Source of the DNA: Brucella pseudintermedia | GTDB lineage: Bacteria; Pseudomonadota; Alphaproteobacteria; Rhizobiales; Rhizobiaceae | Length of the DNA stretch: 59,975 bases | Reading direction: 5' to 3' | Assembly: GCF_008932435.1 (NCBI RefSeq) | Contig: NZ_WBWE01000018.1 | Coordinates: 1 to 59,975 of the forward strand | The notes under the pieces: generated by a model | Databases searched by the model: none | Told to the model about the DNA's origin: nothing | Seen by the model: the letters and a program-made list of their open reading frames with translations, nothing else | Shown: positions 56,439 through 59,975 of the stretch, piece by piece | Position numbering within the stretch: position 1 is the first letter of the stretch | Layout of the letters: every line of letters begins with the position of its first letter | Position numbers and translations under genes: made by a program

Positions 56439-57926
56439 TTATGACTGTCCGCTTCCGTCCGATGCAAAATCGCGCGACATCTCCACAGAATAGATGCTGA
56501 CGCTATTGCGCCCCTTCGCCTTGGCGTCATACATGGCGGCATCCGCAGCCGCGAACAATTCCCCCGCCAACCGGCCATGCCGGGGAAAACAGGCGACACC
56601 GATACTACACGTTATCTCCAGAGATGTGCCGCTGAGTTCGACCGGCTCGCTGATCCTGCGTCTTATCTCCTCCAGCCGCGAGCAGAAATCGCCCTCGTCC
56701 GCCTTCAGAACGAGAATGAATTCATCGCCCCCCATGCGACCGGCAAGCTCCCCCTCGCCGAGCAACAACAGGATCCGCCCGGCAATCTGCTGCAAAAGCC
56801 TGTCTCCGGCCGCGTGCCCGAGCGTATCGTTGACCGGCTTGAACTGATCGAGGTCGAGAAAGCCGACAGCCACTTTGCGCGAATGGGCTAACGCGTGCTC
56901 AAGCATATGTTCGAGCCGCCGTTCCAGAAAAGCCCGGTTTGCCAGTCCCGTCAGCGCATCATGTTCGGCCAGATAACGGATGCGCTCGTCGGCGATGCGC
57001 CTGTCGATAGCAATTCCGGCCATCCCTGCGGCCGAGGCCAAAAACTCGCGCAGGTCGTGATCGTCAGAAGCCTCGCCATCGGCAATGAAGCCCAGAATGC
57101 CATGCCCTGCACCGTCCGCGGACGGGATTTCCATGGAGAATATGGCTTTGCCCTCGGCAGCAAGCGCTGTCAGCGCAGCTTCAAGGCGCGCCGGAGAAAG
57201 CGGCTGCGGCTCCCGCCTCAGGTCGTCCGCCGGAAAAGCCAGCGAGGGGGCCGAGATAATGACATCGTCAGCCGTTTCACCCGTCACAACAGCGACGCAC
57301 TGAACGCCGGTGGCCAGACTTTCCAGCAACCGGGTCAATTGATCCACGAATTCCGGTATCGCAACGGCACTCACCGTCATTTCCAGAATGCGGGCTTGCA
57401 CCTGCATGAAGCGTTCAGCTTTCTTCTTGATGGAAATGTCGCGCGATACACCCACAACACCGATGATATTGCCGTTTCGGTCACGCAGAGGCACGCGCGA
57501 AATCATCAGCCAGCGATCGGCACCTCCGCGCATGGCACGCTCTTCATAGCCAAGGTCGGGCACGCCGCTTTCCATGACCCGCCTTTCGATTTCAGCAATG
57601 CGCGCCGTAATCGCGGCTTCGCCATGAATATCGAAGTCTGTCAGCCCGATAAGTTCATGGATGTCTGACAGGCCATTGTTGCGGACCACCGCATCGTTGG
57701 CAAACAGGAACCGCCCTTGCAGGTCCTTGGCATAGATGAAATCCGGCACGTGATTGATCATTGCGACGAGCCAGTCGAGCTGGTCCGTGCCTGTGGGGGC
57801 ATCGTCGCCCGTCATTGGCTGCGGCGGCCTGCGCCCTTCGGAAGGGTGCGGATCACTGACACGCTCGCTGGCATTCTCGCCGTTACCGTTGGCACCCAGC
57901 GCGGATGCGTCTGCCAGACCTTTCAT
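56439..57926 (-). CDS. PAS-GGDEF diguanylate cyclase-like protein
   Basis: A 495-residue soluble protein. A PAS domain with PAC tail (about 50-170: AMINHVPDFIYAKDLQGRFL, RDRNGNIIGVVGVSRDIS) is followed by a GAF-like region (about 180-320) and a GGDEF domain (about 325-490) with LTGLANRAFLERRLE and the intact AGRMGGDEFILVL. It should make cyclic di-GMP from GTP. No RxxD inhibitory site precedes GGDEF (the sequence is GEGELAGRMGGDEF). No EAL domain is present. The input signal is unknown. It is divergent from the MATE gene. Confidence 0.92.
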   Translation of the reverse strand: MKGLADASALGANGNGENASERVSDPHPSEGRRPPQPMTGDDAPTGTDQLDWLVAMINHVPDFIYAKDLQGRFLFANDAVVRNNGLSDIHELIGLTDFDIHGEAAITARIAEIERRVMESGVPDLGYEERAMRGGADRWLMISRVPLRDRNGNIIGVVGVSRDISIKKKAERFMQVQARILEMTVSAVAIPEFVDQLTRLLESLATGVQCVAVVTGETADDVIISAPSLAFPADDLRREPQPLSPARLEAALTALAAEGKAIFSMEIPSADGAGHGILGFIADGEASDDHDLREFLASAAGMAGIAIDRRIADERIRYLAEHDALTGLANRAFLERRLEHMLEHALAHSRKVAVGFLDLDQFKPVNDTLGHAAGDRLLQQIAGRILLLLGEGELAGRMGGDEFILVLKADEGDFCSRLEEIRRRISEPVELSGTSLEITCSIGVACFPRHGRLAGELFAAADAAMYDAKAKGRNSVSIYSVEMSRDFASDGSGQS

Positions 57927-58160
57927 GGATCGGGCCCCTCCATGCCCGAGAACATATTAGCAATCTTTTGGGTGGTGGGAATGGTATAAAAGGGCCGCAC
58001 CCGCGCTTTGCACTCCATTCGGCATTCTTTTCCGTGACTTTACGCGCGCCACGCAAACTGCCACCATTGTGCTGGAACAGAATAGTGATGCAGTTGTTTC
58101 AAAATTCGCGCGGTTCACCTGCCAATTGCTCCCGGCATATCATTTTGATCACGAGGCCCC

Positions 58161-59645
58161 ATGAAAAAGAGCATTGACCTGACGACAGCCCCGATCAATC
58201 AAGCTCTTCTGCTCTTTGCCCTGCCGACGCTTGGCTCTTCCATATTGCAGTCGGCCAATGGTTCCATCGACACAATCTGGATCGGCCAGTTGCTGGGCGA
58301 ATATGCGCTGGCGGCCACCACGAACGGCAATCTGGTCATGTTTCTGCTGACCGCTTTCGTCTTCGGTTTCGGCATGGCATCGACGATCCTGATCGGACAG
58401 GCATTCGGGCGAAGGGATATAGAAACCGCGCGCACCATAGCGGGCACCACAGTTGGCACTTTCGTGCCGCTCAGCATCGTGGTCGCAGCCATCGGCTGGC
58501 TGCTCGCCCCAAAAGTTCTGGCGCTGCTGGGAACGCCTGACACCATCGAGCCGCTGGCGCGCGCGTTCCTGCAGGTCACATTTCTCGCCATGCCGGCGAT
58601 CCTGATGCAGACAATCCTGATGATGGCTTTGCGCGGCAGCGGCGACGCGGTGACCCCGCTGATATTCATGGGAATGGCGGTGCTTCTGGACATAGTGCTC
58701 AACCCGTTTTTTATCCTGGGTTGGGGTCCGCTGCCTGCGCTCGGTATTGCGGGTTCGGCACTGGCAACGGCTGTCGCGAATTACATAAGCCTCGCAGCGA
58801 TGCTTTATTATATCTACCATCGCGATCTGCCGTTGCGGCTGCGCGGCAGGGAGTTGTGGCTTCTTGTTCCGGACCGAAAATTGTTGCGGCTTATCTTTGT
58901 CAAAGGGCTGCCAATGGGCGTCCAGATGATCGTCGTCTCAAGCTCGATGCTGACCATGATGCGGCTGGTCAACCGCGAGGGTGTGGACACGACAGCCGCC
59001 TTCGGCGCCACGCAGCAGCTCTGGACCTATGTGCAGATGCCGGCCATGGCTTTGGGGGCCGCGGTCAGTGCGATGGCAGCCCAGAACATCGGCGCGGGAA
59101 AATGGGACCGTGTCAGCGCCATAACCCGCATTGGAACAATCTATGCCGTTCTGATGACCGGTGCTCTTGTCGTGCTGCTGCTGGTCGCCGACCGGCAGGC
59201 CCTGCAGATATTTCTCGGCGCTGAAAGCCCGGCCATCGCGATCGGCCGGCACATCGGGCAGGTAGCCACCTGGGGATTCATCGCCTTCGGCGTGACTATG
59301 GTTCTCTTCGGAACCGTACGCGCCAACGGCCAGGTTATATGGCCGCTCGTTATTCTTTTCGTATCAATGTATCCTGTGCGTCTCGGCGTTGCTCTTGGCC
59401 TGCGGGAACAGCTTGGTACGGATGCGCTCTGGCTGAGCTTTCCCGCCGCGATGCTTTCCACCCTGCTGATGTCATCAATCCTCTATTTCCACGGAGGCTG
59501 GAGAAAGAGTTTCTCCATGCACGTCGATGCCCACGAGTTGCAAGGTGAAGCAGCATGCGTATCGCAATCCACGGAAGCAGCACCATCCAGTAACGCACTT
59601 GCTCCAAATGCGCCTCTGGTGGCAGAAGTAAAAACCGGAAGCTAA
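58161..59645 (+). CDS. MATE family efflux transporter
   Basis: A 494-residue inner-membrane transporter with about 12 hydrophobic segments. The N-terminal half has LLLFALPTLGSSILQSANG, TIWIGQLLGEYALAA and GFGMASTILIGQAFG; the second half has FGATQQLWTYVQMPAMALG and AAVSAMAAQNIGAGKWDRV. MATE proteins expel drugs and organic cations using sodium or proton gradients. The C-terminal 40 residues after the last segment are hydrophilic. It is a single gene divergent from the GGDEF gene. Substrate is unknown. Confidence 0.93.
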   Translation: MKKSIDLTTAPINQALLLFALPTLGSSILQSANGSIDTIWIGQLLGEYALAATTNGNLVMFLLTAFVFGFGMASTILIGQAFGRRDIETARTIAGTTVGTFVPLSIVVAAIGWLLAPKVLALLGTPDTIEPLARAFLQVTFLAMPAILMQTILMMALRGSGDAVTPLIFMGMAVLLDIVLNPFFILGWGPLPALGIAGSALATAVANYISLAAMLYYIYHRDLPLRLRGRELWLLVPDRKLLRLIFVKGLPMGVQMIVVSSSMLTMMRLVNREGVDTTAAFGATQQLWTYVQMPAMALGAAVSAMAAQNIGAGKWDRVSAITRIGTIYAVLMTGALVVLLLVADRQALQIFLGAESPAIAIGRHIGQVATWGFIAFGVTMVLFGTVRANGQVIWPLVILFVSMYPVRLGVALGLREQLGTDALWLSFPAAMLSTLLMSSILYFHGGWRKSFSMHVDAHELQGEAACVSQSTEAAPSSNALAPNAPLVAEVKTGS

Positions 59646-59655
59646 GCTTCCGGTT
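59633..59655. terminator. Hairpin at MATE gene end
   Basis: AACCGGAAGC and GCTTCCGGTT flank the MATE stop codon as a perfect 10-bp stem with a 3-nt loop. There is a T-run only on the minus strand, so efficiency for the MATE transcript is uncertain. Confidence 0.5.
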
Positions 59656-59810
59656 CTGCCGAGGAAAAAGGGAAGCCGTCCCGATCACTTATGGCGACGT
59701 TATGATCGTCGCCATGTCTTGTTTCTCCGACATGAGGTTTCCGCGTCCAGCGCGTTGTCTGGGGTGCGGCTTTTGTTGGTGAGGGGAGCTATCTTAGCTC
59801 TACAAACACA

Positions 59811-59838
59811 AAAGCCCCGCGTTTTGTTGCGGGGCTTT
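59811..59838 (-). terminator. Terminator of the initiator tRNA gene
   Basis: The stem AAAGCCCCGC (59811-59820) / GCGGGGCTTT (59829-59838) has an 8-nt loop and on the minus strand is followed by TGTGTTTG. It begins 12 nt beyond the tRNA 3' end. Confidence 0.75.
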
Positions 59839-59849
59839 GTATGTGATTT

Positions 59850-59926
<77 letters not shown>

Positions 59927-59975
59927 CCAGGGTGTTTGTTTTAGAACCGGTTGGGTATTTTTTGCGTTTAGCGCT

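Overview
The window looks like about 60 kb of chromosome I core sequence from a Brucellaceae member (Brucella or its close relative Ochrobactrum). This is inferred from the high GC, the Rhizobiales-type gene set (usg, SDHAF4-like DUF1674, the 1,600-residue NAD-glutamate dehydrogenase, an IalA-type RppH), and short extragenic palindromes of the Rhizobiales kind. Several proteins (carbonic anhydrase, RppH, NadD, HtpX) resemble Brucella proteins as I remember them. No database was searched, so the genus is an inference.

Layout. 0-5.4 kb: the tail of an IS110-type transposase at the left edge, a RecF/SMC-like ATPase, lptE-leuS, and divergently the PLP-homeostasis gene yggS. 5.5-10.2 kb: an I78 inhibitor-like lipoprotein, usg, acs, a DUF1674/SDHAF4 protein and htpX. 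10.2-16.9 kb: an rsmB-type methyltransferase, a heparinase II/III-like protein, purH and glpK, all on the plus strand. 16.9-30.5 kb, minus strand: an Atg22-like MFS transporter, gdhB, two TPM-domain proteins with lemA, then ffh-chorismate mutase-rpsP and a lactate permease. 30.7-40.7 kb: an MltB-like lytic transglycosylase, beta carbonic anhydrase, pdxY-DUF429, a CurA-type reductase, a DUF3088 protein, mmsA with a divergent LysR regulator, DUF1275, a GlsB/YeaQ protein and rppH. 40.7-44.6 kb: an envelope operon of EnvC-like factor, CtpA protease and a YibQ-type deacetylase. 44.7-46.9 kb: an accessory block (VOC protein, TetR regulator, RibD/DHFR-like reductase, AT-rich DUF2569 membrane protein). 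46.9-54.6 kb, minus strand: obg-proB-proA-nadD-rsfS-rlmH, two GNAT acetyltransferases and rplU-rpmA. 54.9-60 kb: tRNA-Ser(CGA), an RluA-type pseudouridine synthase, rsmJ, a PAS-GGDEF protein, a MATE transporter and an initiator tRNA.

How genes work together. Translation and ribosome assembly dominate: LeuRS, S16, L21, L27, Ffh, Obg, RsfS, RlmH, RsmB, RsmJ, a pseudouridine synthase and two tRNAs. Central carbon and nitrogen functions include acetate activation, glycerol and lactate use, glutamate catabolism, and purine, proline and NAD synthesis. PLP handling appears twice (yggS and pdxY). LptE, the lytic transglycosylase, EnvC-like factor, CtpA and the deacetylase serve the envelope.

Most of the window is ordinary core genome and I found no phage, CRISPR array, secretion system or clear defence island. 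The most interesting non-core material is the 44.7-46.9 kb block: a TetR gene and a reductase are divergent from overlapping promoters that share one operator-like inverted repeat, next to an AT-rich gene that looks transferred. A second theme is a family of at least nine dispersed palindromic elements, several of which reach into or abut stop codons of the adjacent genes.
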